NCBI GenBank assembly: GCA_027943335.1
Contig: BSBK01005142.1
Span: 1 to 64,000, forward strand
From: Chamaecyparis obtusa
Taxonomy: Eukaryota; Streptophyta; Pinopsida; Cupressales; Cupressaceae
Direction: 5' to 3'
Length of the DNA stretch: 64,000 nt
Of the stretch, positions 22,676 to 36,012 are shown in pieces. How positions within the stretch are numbered: the stretch's first letter is position 1; every line of letters starts with the position of its first letter. A program made the position numbers and the translations under genes. The notes beneath the pieces were generated by a model, which saw only the letters and a program-made list of their open reading frames with translations, did no database searches and was not told the DNA's origin.

Positions 22676-24544
22676 CTTAATTTGTTCTTTGTGGCCACCA
22701 ACTGACATGCCTTTGACAAGTTACATATGCATCGATTGGTTGTTCTAGGCTTTGCATATTTTAAAGACAAAACTAGGTTGTGATCACTTCCAACTACAAT
22801 AGTTAAAAGTATACTTCTATATTTTTAGTAATAAGATTTGGAAAACTCTAACATTTATCACTTTTGTTATTGAATTTTTCAATTATATTAATATCCATGC
22901 ATTTTTTATAAGATTTATGTTTTCTTTGTATGTACTTGATGGTTGCACATTTGTGATGAAGGGTACTCTCCTTATTTAACCAAACACACACAACACAATA
23001 GGAAAATAAACAGAAAAATTACAAGAATAGATATTTGGCAAGAATGAAAACACTCGCTTTCTATTATCCTCAATGAAATGACATTAAAATATTTATAAAA
23101 ATAACATGCTAGAACCACATGGGCATTTTCATTGCAATAATATGCATGACAGAGCTACAATCTACACTTCTGGATCTGAACCCTAAAATCCCCCCTTTAG
23201 CCCTATATAACTAGCACAAATAACCACCTTAGAATGTTTTGGAAAGAGAAAATTTCCCACTTTGGTGCCAAAAAGAGTTCAATTTCCCACCTTAAGTGAT
23301 TTTTTTCTCTTTTTCATTTGTATTGAAACTAGAGTCTTAAAGGCCCAACTTAAGAAAACCATAACTTGTGAACCATTGAGTCGATTGACTATTATAATCC
23401 TATTTTAAAAATGGTAAAAAGTGCTCTATACCTTGGGTTTGAAAATCACAAGCCAATCAAAGTTTGACCCCTTTTCAGAGCCTCTAAAGCCTTAAAAAAT
23501 GAGCTCAATGTTTCGAACTACCCCGCCAAAACAGAAAATGCAATAGCTTCAAAACCAAACTTGATCTTGCCATGAAACTTTACCAGAAGAATTGTATATC
23601 CAAAATGAACTTCCAGGGAAGAAAATAGAATAATTCATTCTCAAATGAACAACCTACTAAAAAAAAGTAACCCTATCCAAAGATAACCTTTATTGAAACT
23701 GGACAATATTTTTGGGTGATGCAAGATTTCCCTTACACCCAAGATGCTCATTCACCAATTTGTCATAGTCTTGATTAGATACATATGCATCAACTATGTA
23801 TTGTGATTTTTGTATGCTTTATAAACATAATTGGCTTGATAGTTACACATTTTTCATAGGCTTGATTAGAAAGATATGCTTCAACTATTCAGTGTGGTCA
23901 CATATGGTTCTACATTTCTACTTGTTGATTGCACAATTATTATAGGCTCCATTAGCTACATATGCATGAACTATTTTCTTTGGTTTCTATATGTTTTACA
24001 AATATAATTGGCTTTGGACCACTAAGAATTTTGATAATCAAAACTACACTTTGTATCTTTAGTACTATGTTACCAATTGTGGAAGGAATTAATAATTGTC
24101 AATTTTGTAATTCTCTCTATTAGTAGGAATTTTTATATGTTTTCTTAAAGATTAATTTTTATTCATTTGTTGCAATCTTTATATGTTTTTTTCTATTTAT
24201 TCTTTTCTATGCTTAATTTTTAGTTATCCCTTAGATCATCACAAGGCATCCTAATAGTATTTTGGTAATCAATGATGTGAAAAATGCCCAAGTCCATAGT
24301 CAGTTCCTGACAGACAGTCTCAATATTTTGGTTAACGAATATGCTATAGATAGAGCTAAGCTATGCGAAGTTATATTTGGGTAGATAGATGTGTGGACGA
24401 TACTTAGGAAAGACTGCAAGAATTTTGGATGCAAGATGATAGAGATACAATTCTATGAGTGTATGCAAAGACATGAAATAGTGCAACAGGGCAAGAAAAG
24501 AAGTATAAGTCTTGGCCGACTTATGTTATGTTATGTATTGTATT
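22676..24544. other. No recognisable gene; weak 90-bp repeats
   Basis: At 23757-24015 about three diverged units share CTTGATTAGATACATATGCA-like and CATAATTGGCTT blocks. Otherwise no coding motif is visible. Confidence 0.4.
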
Positions 24545-25163
24545 TGTTAAGGACCCAATGATATTGTAATGTGGGTAAAGCCACACAATGTAATTTGTAT
24601 TTTGTAAATGTCTAAGGATGTGATGGAAGGCAGACTATAGGGACTATACTCTTAATCGAGTATAAGTATGTAATGATATTTTATATTTGGAATGTGAGAG
24701 AGTTGACACCAAGATAATGAGAGAAGTGTAGGTTGAGTAGAGAGTGAGGACATAGACTGAAGAACATGTAGAGGTGAAGTTATCATGTATTTATTATATT
24801 ATATCTTTAGTAATATTGGACAACAAGTCCAATCTTGTAAGTGCAGTGTGCACAAATTTTGTATACCTCTAACAAGGTTTATCGGTCCTTTAACATGGAC
24901 CTGCCTGTTATAATACTCAACTCTTAAGATAGCTAGGACTCCTAACAAGGTCGAGCAATACTTATAGTGTAGATATTTGTGGGTACCATCCCCACTGAGG
25001 CTTTCTCTTGGTCAAGGTTTCCTCGAAAATAAAATATGGTGATATGATTTCTCTTGTGCGTATGTACTTATTATGAATTATTGTATTAACTTTATTATTT
25101 GTTAATTGGTTAAGAAATAATATAAAAAAATTTGATACTGATTCACCCCCCCTCTGAATATCA
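24545..25163 (+). mobile_element. Probable copia-type LTR (solo or truncated)
   Basis: Starts TGTTAAGGACCC and ends near CACCCCCCCTCTGAATATCA. It contains CCCCACTGAGGCTTTCTCTT followed by GGTCAAGGTTTCC. A CACCCCCCCTCT box close to the 3-prime end is, from memory, common in plant copia (Sirevirus-like) LTRs. No PBS follows and no second LTR is present. Boundaries are approximate. Confidence 0.5.
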
Positions 25164-27439
25164 CTTAATCCTAAAAAATGTGATTTTCAAAAGTAGTTTG
25201 TTAAATGAACTAATGCATGTCCAATAACCTAATCATATTAGTTATTAGGTGTTGAGCTTATAATATTAATTCATAGTTGAATAGTAAATAGTACATTTTG
25301 TATTCATGACCTTATAAGGTGTACAAATTGATGTCGGTACAATGTACACTAAGATGGTCTCATTCATAATGAAGCTCTTCTATAATGATTGTTCCTTCAA
25401 GTTTGAAAAAAAACCATTATATTTTTTTAGCATATTGCTTTGCACTAAAATCAGTATTTGGGTTTTCACCAATAGATTAATATTATTAGCTCACAAACTT
25501 AAAATTATTATTTCAATTTCTAACAAACAATAAAATTCAACATCAAAAGGCACTAAAAACCCTCATTATTTTATCTATATGTATATAGGTGTATGCATAT
25601 ATTGTCATGTTTCCATCTTTTGTTGTTCGTTATATTAATAGGTTTGTGTTGGTTGTACCATTCATGTGGTATTCACCTCAAATGACTGTTATATGTGTGT
25701 GTGTGTGTGTCTGCATGCACATGTGCATGTGTCTTTATATCTTTCAACCTTTCTAATCCCAATGTATATATATTTTGATGTAACTATTTGTGTATTACTA
25801 TTTACATTTGTTTCCATGTATTATTTCTCTCGTATGTATGTGTTGTTGATATCTTGTTTGCCTAAAACATATGCTTTATATGATAAATACATACATACAT
25901 ACATACATATATATATTTGTTTGTGTTCACATGTTATCTTCGGCTTCAAAAACAATTTAGATACATATTTCGATAGTAGAAAATATCCTATCATGAGCTT
26001 ATGCAGACTATTTGTAAACTTTTTCCAATCTTGTAGAAATTCTAGATTATCTATAAAATACCATAATTAAAATTTTGAAAGGTTGGGAAAAACTTGTTGA
26101 TGGTTTACAAATGTTTTCCAATCTTGTCAAACTTCCAATTTATCTGTGCACGACCATAATTGGAACTCTACAAATTTGTTAAGAGTTTGTAAATCATCAT
26201 AGAATAGAGTAGGTAGATTTTGTACTGTAAATGGAAGGCTAATTTATTCTACCATCTTCATCTACCAATGGTGACCCTATTTTCAAGGGTTATCGTATGT
26301 TTGGCTAGCTGATTTCTAAGGTGTTGTGTTGAGTAAGTTAGCATTCAATTTTTAGAAGGTGATTGTCATGCATTTACTAAATGTGGGCCTTTAATCCTTG
26401 TGTGGGATGGAAATGTTTTATGTTTTGAACTATTATTTTCTGCTATTTGCTAGTATTTCCCTTTTGCAATCGATGGTGTTATTTGGTTATGGTGGACAAA
26501 GCGTTTTAAGTGACCCATACAAAAGAGCAAAGGTGAGAATTTCTATTGGAGTTTTCAATGCATTTTGAAGTTGAATGTTAATGCTTGTTCGAAAAAGAAG
26601 TTAATGTTTTTTTAGACTTGCAGAAAGGACCTTAAAAAGCCATACACATAGCAAAAACTACTTGGTTTCTTACCAGACATTAATATTAGAGTGAAGCAGT
26701 TAGCTTTGGCAAGCAAAGGTCACAATTCTTATAAGGGTTTTTACTGAATTTTGATACAAATAAAATTTCATGATTTTTTTACTTACTCTTTTATTATAAG
26801 CTAATAAAAACTAAGCTTTGTTTTTTTTTGGCAGTTGTATGGGTTTTGAAGATTTATATTGGGATCCAAAAGATACTTTCCATATGATTGTTGTTGCTAC
26901 ATTTGAAATCACAATTACATGCATGTAAAGGAAATAGTTATCTGTAAGTGGTATTAAAATACCTAATATTATGGACAATCAATTTATGGACTAACACAAT
27001 CAATTTTAATCTTTGAGTATTATAAGATTTTCAAAAAACAAAAACTGCTTATAATTTTGATGTTAGAAGAAGCTCACACAACTCATATAGAAAAATTAAT
27101 TAGTCATAGAATCGAAGTCTATCATAACTGAATAACTCGCACTTGCACCCAGAGGAGGTGCAAGGGTTATGCCAAAAGGAAAGTATTTGTAAGTTATTAT
27201 AAGCTAGATGTATATTATTTTTTCTATAAAAACTTGTGAATTTTTTGTAATTAAGCAGCGTAGAAGGAGAAACATACAATGTTGTTGGAAGAAAAATAAA
27301 AATAAAAGTAATTGGAATGCAGAATTTGAGTTCTCAATCTTGTTTCAAGCGTAAAAAATATGTGTATTACATATTTGGTAATATTGAATAGAAGTTTATT
27401 TTGTTGGACATTTCAACTTTTAAGATTCTGTTGTAGTTA
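25164..27439. other. No recognisable gene
   Basis: AT-rich. Short TG (25691-25710) and ACAT/AT (25887-25918) microsatellites generate a long chance frame. No coding motif. Confidence 0.45.
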
Positions 27440-27666
27440 GGACTCTTCTATTTTCCTAACAATTGTGTAGGGATTATTTTTCAATCTTGAATATCGATCA
27501 AATGAGAAGGGTGGCTCTATGTGGAGACTAGTTATTGATTTAACCCTTGATATAGTTGTAAAAGTTTACCTTTGTCTTTTTGTTTTACCTATATTTATAA
27601 TTAATTTATAGAGTGTTAGTCAGTGGGATATATGTATGGTGATTTCCATGCGATGGACAATGGTAT
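27440..27666 (-). pseudogene. PIF1/Helitron-type helicase, 3-prime part
   Basis: Read on the minus strand from 27666, the frame is IPLSIAWKS; one base shifted it continues TIHISH, a stop, LTLYKLIINIGKTKRQR, then SRVKSITSLHIEP and FDRYSRL. PIF1-family helicases have here IPL-x-LAW-x-TIHKSQGLTL and later a SRV block. The upstream two thirds of the domain lies at 36013-36795, and the two parts are separated by the LTR element 27667-36012. The piece is decayed by stops and frameshifts. Confidence 0.82.
27662..27666. repeat. Target-site duplication GGTAT (left copy)
   Basis: Identical to 36013-36017 at the other edge of the LTR element. It duplicates the helicase codons at the insertion point. 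Confidence 0.9.
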
Positions 27667-30600
27667 TGTCAGTGTTTTTTCTTGCACCCTTCAATTCTAA
27701 AAGAGAAAATGAGAACCAAACATGGGATACTTATCAGATTAACATGAATCTATTTCTTCCTACAAACTGGAGGACAAGAAAAGACTAACGTTGACAAAGC
27801 CTACAAACCTTCTACACTTTGAGCTCCACACACTTAGGTGGGTATACCTAATTCAAACATCACTCAATATTTATGATAACTTCTCTTTGACACAACCTCT
27901 ACTATGCAAACAAAAGGGTGGATAGTTCTCAAAATCGTAAGAAATGGGAGTCAACACTTAACCATTCTTATGCAAGATCCCTATTGCATAAGTATTCTAA
28001 GGACTAGGAAAATGGTACAAGTGACAAGGATAAATCCTTCTTCTCTTCAAGTTCAAGACTCAGGTAGGCTAACCCAATATTCATTCTTCAAAGAATCACT
28101 AAGTTACATTGTATTCTGCAAATACAAATTATAAACATTACATGCTCTTCAAGATAAAGTAAATGTTCAATTGATTATCAAATTTGATGATGAAAGGTGC
28201 AGTGACAAGCAATGACCAGTGTCTTATTTTTTGGGCATGGAGTCAAATGAATGCATATCCCTAGAAACTTTCTAACTCTAAACACATGAAACCCAAATGA
28301 AATGCCTTATAGATCATTCTCTCACTCCTCTACCCAGACATTAGATTCACATGTAATGTTAAATTCTGAGAATTGTGCCAGAGATTTACTCCCTCCTTGA
28401 AAGAAACTAAGAACACAAATTCATAGTCACCTTGTAACCAGTATATTAGAGTGCCTTACAAACTAACACATAAGAATTTAATGCAATACATATGAAGACA
28501 TCACCAATAAAAGATTGGGATTCCACTATTCTTCATTTAAAAATCTCTGGTTCAGTACAATTAAGAAACCATGAAAACCACAAAAATAAGGGCTCGAAAG
28601 CCAGAATATTACGTTTCTAGTGTTAATTCCACCATACTTTACAACAATGGAGAAAATCAGAGATATAGGAAAAATAATCCAACTCTAGCCAGGTGACAGT
28701 TGTCCATTCTTTGCACAAAATATCTCTAACCTCTCCTCCAAATTTAATCTTCCACTGATCTTCTTCAACTCCCTCAACTTGCAATCATTCCCAACTGATT
28801 TGATTCCATTCCTCTCCAAGAAATTATCACATTTTGTTTTGTGAAAAAGCTCTGTGAATGCTTCTCTCAACATTTTTAAAATAAAATTCATTTTACAAAC
28901 TATAGAGAAGACTATTGAACTTATTTAAATTTGCCTTTTAACTCTTATTTCATGCACTTTTCCTCTTTATTCCTACTCTTTTTAACCATGAGCCACCAAA
29001 TTTTTCCATGTGTCACCTCTCTTGTCCTATAACCTGTCTTGGAACAAACAAATCTGATTTGGCATTTGTCATATTCTGGCTCACTATAACAAACCCTATA
29101 GAAACCCTTAATCATTTAAAAAATTGGAAGCAACAACCAATTCATCAGGTTTAAAACATAGCCCTCGATCATCATCCTTCTTGGCACATTAGACAGTCCT
29201 TATTAATTGAAAATAGTCAATTGAGCTTTGAAAAATATCTGGCCACATCATCATTTCCCTTCGGCGACCAATCATAAATGAACACCTCAGCACACCTAGC
29301 AACTAGACCCACTTTGACCTCAGCAAGCACCATAACTCTAAGTCATCTGGAAAACTAATGATTGAAGGCATTCTCTAGGTCGTGACACATTTTACTTAAC
29401 CTGGGTCTGGTATGGAGATCACATGAACAAATCATTCGCTTTATTGCATAATCCTTCCTTGACCTGAGGTTTCATCTAGAGAAAATGCGACCAATGTCTG
29501 ATCTAAATTGCATCAATGGCCACCATGGAGTCACAAAACCTTTTAACTTAACTCATCTTCATCTGGCGATCCAATGACAACATCATTCTTGTGATCGCTA
29601 AACCTTTTTCTTAACCCAGGTCTAATCATAAGAATCGACGAACACTGCACTCAATTGATCATTGAATATTTACTTGAACTTGGGTTTTATCTAGAGATCT
29701 AGTGACAACCACCCAATTTCACTTACATCAATGGCCACCGCTAAATCACTAGATATTAGAAAACTTAGCCATTTCACTGCGTGACTTGGGGATAACCTCG
29801 TTTACAGGATCACCAAATTCTAAGGCACTAACCGCCAAAATCAGAAGATGATGCGAATACACAGTCATTGAATCAATGACTTAACTATCATGCCCAGACT
29901 TGATGCTAACCCTTGACTTAATCCAGGCCATTTGGAGATCACGCAAATAAAGCAATCACTAAGTCACTCAATCTTTTCATTAACTACGGTTTGATTCTGT
30001 GAACTAGCACTCATCGTTAGATTTTGATTGCATCCATGGTCCATATTGAGTCTGAAAGTACTTTATCTTAACCCAACCTTGACCTGGAAAACACACGAAT
30101 GAAGACTTCTCGTGATCGCTCAATGTTTCATTTAATCATGGTTAGATCCTAAGAACACACAAACAAAGAATTTTCTAAGTCGCTCAATATTTTCTTAACC
30201 CTGAGTTTGATTCTGTGAACAAGTGCCAGTCATTGATCCACATTACCATCAACAACCTTCGAGTAATTGTTGAATGTTTCCTTCCTTGACTACTTCATTA
30301 CGAGAACACACGAAAAAAGGAAAAGGAAAAGGCATGTGCATAAATAAGACTTAAGTGGCCTGAAAATAGGTAATGAAGAAATAGATTTGGCTAGGGTTTT
30401 TATGCACTTAGACAAATTTTGAGACCCTTATTCATGGAAAAGACCTATTTCTCAGACCTTGAAGTAGCCATATCTCTCTGGTTTTTGCATTTAAGAACAT
30501 GCGATCTTAACTAAATCTTGCACACACCTTGAACTATCCCTGGCTAAGTTTGCAAGCCACAAAACACCATAAATGCTCTTCGCTAATCAAAACAAGTTTG

Positions 30601-30686
30601 TAGTAGGACATGGAAACCTCACAGGGCTTTGCAAGGATGAAGACCATTTTCTAAGATTTTGGCAATAACAGGAAAATGGTCTAATA
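27667..30686 (-). mobile_element. 3-prime LTR, about 3.02 kb
   Basis: Collinear with 32975-36012 over its whole length, with many substitutions. On the plus strand it starts TGTCAGTG and ends CTAATA; on the coding strand it therefore runs TATTAG...ACA. Internally, 29270-30250 holds diverged sub-repeats built on aacct...gatcacatgaacaaa...tcgctcaat-like phrases. No convincing polypurine tract adjoins it. The LTR is far longer than in typical copia or chromovirus elements. Confidence 0.93.
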
Positions 30687-30689
30687 GTG

Positions 30690-32414
30690 GCTCTATCTGG
30701 GGATGATGGGTAACTTGTGCCCATGCAAGAACTTAGAATTTCTGGGAGAGAAGACCAAAATTTTGGTACAATGACAACATGCAGAGAGCACTGAGAAAAA
30801 ACCTATGTACAATGACCACACCAGACAGGAAAGAAACACACCACACCTGTACAAGAATTTACAATATATACAAAAAGGCTCAAAGCCCCAAAACTTTAAT
30901 AATCTCTCACCCCTATCGAACAAATGATTTTCATATCCATATAGTAGAGGTAAACTGAAATTACATCTTCCATCTAGCTTGTCAAAACAATAGGATCCAT
31001 TTTCAGCATATCATGTAAAAAATGATCATCATACTTACCATCACTTGACAAAACCAGACCATCACGCTGCCATGAATACTGATCACTTTGTGACATTAAA
31101 ACATCACATTCTTCATTATCATTGCTATGCTAGAAAAATAAATAATCCAACTCAACTTCATGGATGGAAACATTAGCATACTGATCATTTGTTTGCAATA
31201 AAGAATAAATTGCTTCTACAACATCACTTTGCAAACTATAGTAGAACCTCTCAAAACAAAAGTTTGATTGTACCAAATCAAAGACAACTTACTGATCACA
31301 AATCATATCAGCATCTTCTAAAAAGAAACAAGCACTATCAATGATTGAATCATTAATCATTTGTAAATCTAAGAAAACACATTCAAATTTATTACATCTT
31401 CCAGCATCAAAATATAAACAAGAACCACTAACACCAAGCTCTTGAAAACCTGAATCCACACTAGTACATACATATCATATTCGTCAAACATAACATTATA
31501 AAATTCATCATAATGATATGTACTCTCATATTGTTGATTAAAAATAGGATAAGGGATATCAATAAATGTTTCATACATCATGCCATCACTTGTATCATCT
31601 TTATCAAAACTTATATCTATCGAGTATGGGATTTTAGAAACAAATTTAGGAGCATACCTTTGAAACTCTACATCCAAGAGCTTTGAAATTTTATCACTAC
31701 TTAGTAAGCACTAGACTTCACATTCCATCTCGTGTTTCACTGTTAATGCTGCAAATATCTTCCCCATCTGAAATAGGGGCTAAAATCTCCTGTCTCAAAT
31801 CTTCTTGTGTAAAGTAATCATTGTAGGAACTATCATCTGCATCATAATCATATTCTTTATGTTCACACAAAACATCGTCAAGCTAAAACAAGGAACCACT
31901 ATCATCATGCTGAGAAAAAGAAAAATCTACAAACTCAAGGGGAGCACTATCAACTACATATTCATCTTCTACATCTTGATAATCATAGATTTCATTATCA
32001 GCATCATAGTCAACACTATCAGCATAACAAGATTCAACATCCTTAGCATAACTAGATTCATCATCTACAAATGAATCTATCCATTCTTTAACATTTTCAA
32101 GTGCTTCCTCTCTAAGAGATGTAAGTCCAATTGATTGATTCAGGCATACCAAGTTCTAAAAACATTTCAGCATATTGAGATTCTTGAAAATCAAGACCCA
32201 CAAGAAGTTCACTACAAGCTACGAGAAATTTCTTGTAGCATGAAAGTGTAGACTCTTCTTTCCTTTCTCCTATTGCACATCTTAACATTAGTATGCAATT
32301 ATGTTGGATTCTTTGATTTATCAAATGAAGTTCTCTATTATAATTTTCAAAATCTGATTGATAAGTTTCAGATCTAGAAACATCATCTTGATCCATTACG
32401 ATTGGAAACTCCAT
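30690..32414 (-). pseudogene. Unrecognised acidic frame inside the long-LTR element
   Basis: From ATG at 32414 a minus-strand coding stretch can be followed to about 30900, roughly 500 codons, through about three frameshifts and five stops. It begins MEFPIVMDQDDVSRSE, continues EYDYDADDSSYNDYFTQEDL, DVEFQRYAPKFVSKIPYSID, YESTYHYDEFYNVMFDEYDM, SVDSGFQELGVSGSCLYFDA and EVELDYLFF. It is rich in Asp, Glu, Ser and Tyr. I see no zinc knuckle, DSG, YVDD-type or integrase motif, so it is neither Gag nor Pol as I know them. Its position just after the PBS, with a leader of about 550 bases, is where Gag or the extra ORF1 of Tat/Ogre elements would lie. Function is unknown; ORF1-like is a guess. Confidence 0.6.
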
Positions 32415-32961
32415 TTTAAAATACTGACAAAATAATGTAGCTTGTTCTTATGACAATATCTTGATCCAACTTTATGCAACCATTAACTTCATTAAGCCAC
32501 AACATATTTCTGATACTCTTTACAACAATTGAAACTTCAAATCAGAAATAGGACTTTAAACTTCAAGATTAATTTCCTTCTTCTTAGTGACTTGTTCATC
32601 TATATAGGGACTATTTTTTACTTTGATAAAAGATTACCTAGAAGTGTTGTTGCTGTTGCAAAACATTGATCTGAAGTCTTCTTCAAATCACCTTTCAAAC
32701 TGTGGTAGAGTCACCACCTCTTTGCAAAGGATAAATTCTGAGTCAGCTAAGAACCTTTTCTCAAATTTGAACCTTCTTTCAAAACCAACAAATACAACAC
32801 ATCAGGGTATAACTGTTTGTTAGGAATTAAAAATGTATTACACTTTCATTCTTTAAAAAAAACACTTATCAAATAGAGACTCAGAGTCTCCACTCACATT
32901 TGATCAAATAATATGATAATTTTTTTAAAAGAACTTGACTCTATACAACGCGTCCCCAATA

Positions 32962-32970
32962 GAGTCGCCA
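32962..32970 (-). promoter_or_regulatory. Primer-binding site, tRNA-Arg type
   Basis: The minus strand reads TGGCGACTC, then TATTGGGGACGCG, five bases after the LTR end. TGGCGACTC complements the 3-prime end (GAGTCG plus CCA) of plant tRNA-Arg(ACG). The TGGCGACTC-n-TGGGGAC arrangement is typical of the Tat/Ogre group of Ty3/gypsy elements. It fixes the element's orientation as minus. Confidence 0.78.
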
Positions 32971-32974
32971 ATTC

Positions 32975-35900
32975 TGTTATCATTTTTTCTTGCACCCTCT
33001 GATTCTAAAAGATAAAATGAGAACTAAACATGGGATAATTATCTGATTAACATGAATCTACTTCTTCCTACAAACTGGAGGATAAGAAAAGACTAATGTT
33101 GACAAGGCCTACAAACCTTCTACACTTTGAGCTCTACACACTTAGGCGAGTATACCTAATTCAAACATGAATCTGCATTTATGATAACTTCTATTTGACA
33201 TAACCTCTACTATGAAGACAAAAGGGTGGATAGTTCTCAAAACCGTAAGAAATGGGAGTCAACAGTCAACCATTCTTATGCAAGATCCCTATTGCATAAG
33301 TGTTCTAAGGACTAGGAAAATGACACGGGTGACAAGGATAAATCCTTCTTCTCTTCGAGTTCAAGACTCAGATAGGCTAACCCAGGATTCATTCTTCAAA
33401 TAATCACTAAACTGCATTGTATTCTACAAATACAAATTATAAACATTACATGCTCTTCAACATAAAGTAAATGTTCAATTGATTATCAAATTTGATGATG
33501 AAAGGTGCAATGACAAGCAATGACTAGTGCCTTATTTTTTGGGCAACAGAGTCAAATGAATACATATCCCCAAAAAATTTCTAACTCTAAACACATGAAA
33601 CCCAAATGAAATGCCTTACAGATCATTTTCTCACTCCTCTATCTAGACATTAGATTCACATGTAATGTTAAGTTCTGAGAATTATGCCCAAGATTTACTC
33701 CCTCCTTGAAAGAAACTAAGAACACAAATTCACAGTCACCTTGTAACCAGTATATTAGAGTGCCTTACAAACTAACACACAAGAATTTAATGCAATACAT
33801 ATGAAGACATCACCAATAAAAGATTGAGATTCCTCTGTTCTTCATTTAAAAATCTCTGGTTTAGTACAATTAAGAAACCATGAAAACCACAAAAACAAGG
33901 GCTCAAAAGCTAGAATACTACCTCTACAATGTTAATTCCACCATACTTTACAATAACGGAGAAAATCAGAGATATAGGAAAAACAATCCAACTCCAACCA
34001 ACTGACAACTGACAACTATCCATTCTTTGCACAAAATATCTCTAACCTCTCCTCCAAATTTGATCTTCCACTAATCTTCTCCAACTGCCTCAAATTGTAA
34101 TCATTCCCAACTCATTTAATTTCATTCCTCTCCAAGAAATGAACACATTATACTCTATGAAAAAGCTCCGTGAATGCATCTCTCAACATTTTAAAAATAA
34201 AATTCCTTTTAAAAAATATAGAGAAGACTATTGAACTTATTTAAATTTTCCTTTTAACTCTTATTTCCTCCACTTTTCCTCTTTACTCCTACTCTCTTTA
34301 CCCAAGAGCCACTAGATTTCACCATGTGTCACCTCTCTTGTCCTGTAACCTACCTTGGAACAAACAAATCTAATTTGTCTTTTGTCATATTACGGCTCAC
34401 TGTAACAAACCCTATAGAAACCCTTAATCATTTAAAAAACTAGAAGCGACGACCAATTCATCAAGTTTAAAACATAGCCCTCAACCATCATCTTTCCCAG
34501 CATATTAGATAGTCCTTATTAATTGACATCAGTCAATTGAGCTTTGAAAAATATCCGGCCACATCATCATTCCCCTTCAACAACCAATCAGAAATGAACA
34601 CCTCAGCACACCTGGCAACTGGACCCACTTTGACCTCAGAAATCACCTTAACTCTAAGTCATCTGGCAAATTGGTGACTGAAGGCATTCACTAGGTTGTG
34701 ACACATTTTACATAACCTAGGTCTAGGCTGGAGATCACACAAACAAAGCATTCACATGATCACATAATCCTTCCTCAACCTGACATTTCATCTAGAGAAC
34801 ACATGACCAACATCCGATCTAAATTGCATCAACGACCATTGCTAAGTCGTTAAACCTTTTAACTTTACTCATCTTCATCCAGCGATCCAATGACAACATC
34901 ATTCTCGTGATCGTTGAACCTTTTTCATAACCTAGGTCTAATCACAAGAATTGACGAACACTTCACTCGCTTGATTGTTGAATATTTACTTTAACTCATG
35001 TTTTATCTAGAGATTTAGTGACATAAACCTTATTTCACTTACATTAAAGACCATCGCTAAATTGCTAGATATTAGAAAACTTAGTTGTTTCATTGCATGA
35101 CTTGGAGATAACTCCATTTGCAGGATCACTGAATGCTAAGGCACTAACTGCTAAAATTAGGAGAAGACACAAACACATAGTCACATAATCATTGAATCTA
35201 TGACTTAACCACCATGTCCAGAGTTGATGTTATCCCTTGACTTAATCCAGGCCATCTAGAGATCACACGAACAAAGCAATCACTAAGTCACTCAATCTTT
35301 TCATTAACTACGGTTTGATTTTGCAAACTAGTGCTCATCGTTAGATTTTGATTGCATCCATGGTCCATACTGAGTCTCAAAGTCCTTTATGTTAATCCAA
35401 CCTTGACCTAGCGAACACGCGACTAAAGACTTCTTGTGATCACTCAATGTTTCATTTAACCTTGGTTTGATCCTTAGAACATGCAAACAATGTATTCGCT
35501 AAGTCACTCAATATTTTCTTAACCCTAAGTTTCATTTTGTGAACTTGAGCGCAAGCCGTTGATCCACATTACCATCAATGATCCTCATGTAATCAATGCA
35601 TGTTTCCTTCCTTAACTATTTCAATTCGAGAACACACAAACAAAGGAAAAGGAAAAGACATGTGTAGAAATAAGACTTAAGTGGCCCAAAAAAAGGTAAT
35701 GAAGAAATAGATTTGGCTAGGGTTTTTCTGGACTTAGACAAATTTTGAGACCCTTATTCATGGAAAAGACCTATTTCTCAAACCTTGAAGCATCCACATC
35801 TCTCTGGTTTTTTCATTTAAGCACATGCAATCTTAACTAAAGTTTACACACACCTTGAACTATCCCTGGCTAAGTTCGCAAGCCACAAAACACCATAAAT

Positions 35901-36012
35901 GTTCTTCACTGATCAAAACAATTTTGCAACAGGACATGGCAGCTTCATAGGGCTTTGCAATGATGAAGACCATTTTCTAAGATTTTGGAAATAATAGGAA
36001 AATGGTCTAATA
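32975..36012 (-). mobile_element. 5-prime LTR, about 3.04 kb
   Basis: Partner of 27667-30686. On the plus strand it starts TGTTATC and ends CTAATA, directly followed by the GGTAT duplication. On the minus strand the PBS lies next to its end, so this is the upstream LTR. Confidence 0.93.

Noticed and set aside
25666..26070. 134-codon plus frame
   Set aside because: Cys/Tyr/His-rich translation of TG and ACAT microsatellites and AT-rich DNA; no motif.
27904..28134. Plus-strand frame also present at 33212-33403
   Set aside because: Shared only because both lie in the LTR pair; antisense to the element and with no protein signature.
30687..30710. Plus-strand PBS after the left 3-kb LTR (TGGCTCTATCTGGGGATG)
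   Set aside because: Only loosely similar to the tRNA-Arg site; the better PBS at 32962 and the coding strand of the interior both indicate a minus orientation.
31805..32074. 89-codon Ile-rich plus frame that looks membrane-like
   Set aside because: Antisense shadow of the acidic Asp/Glu/Tyr-rich minus frame.
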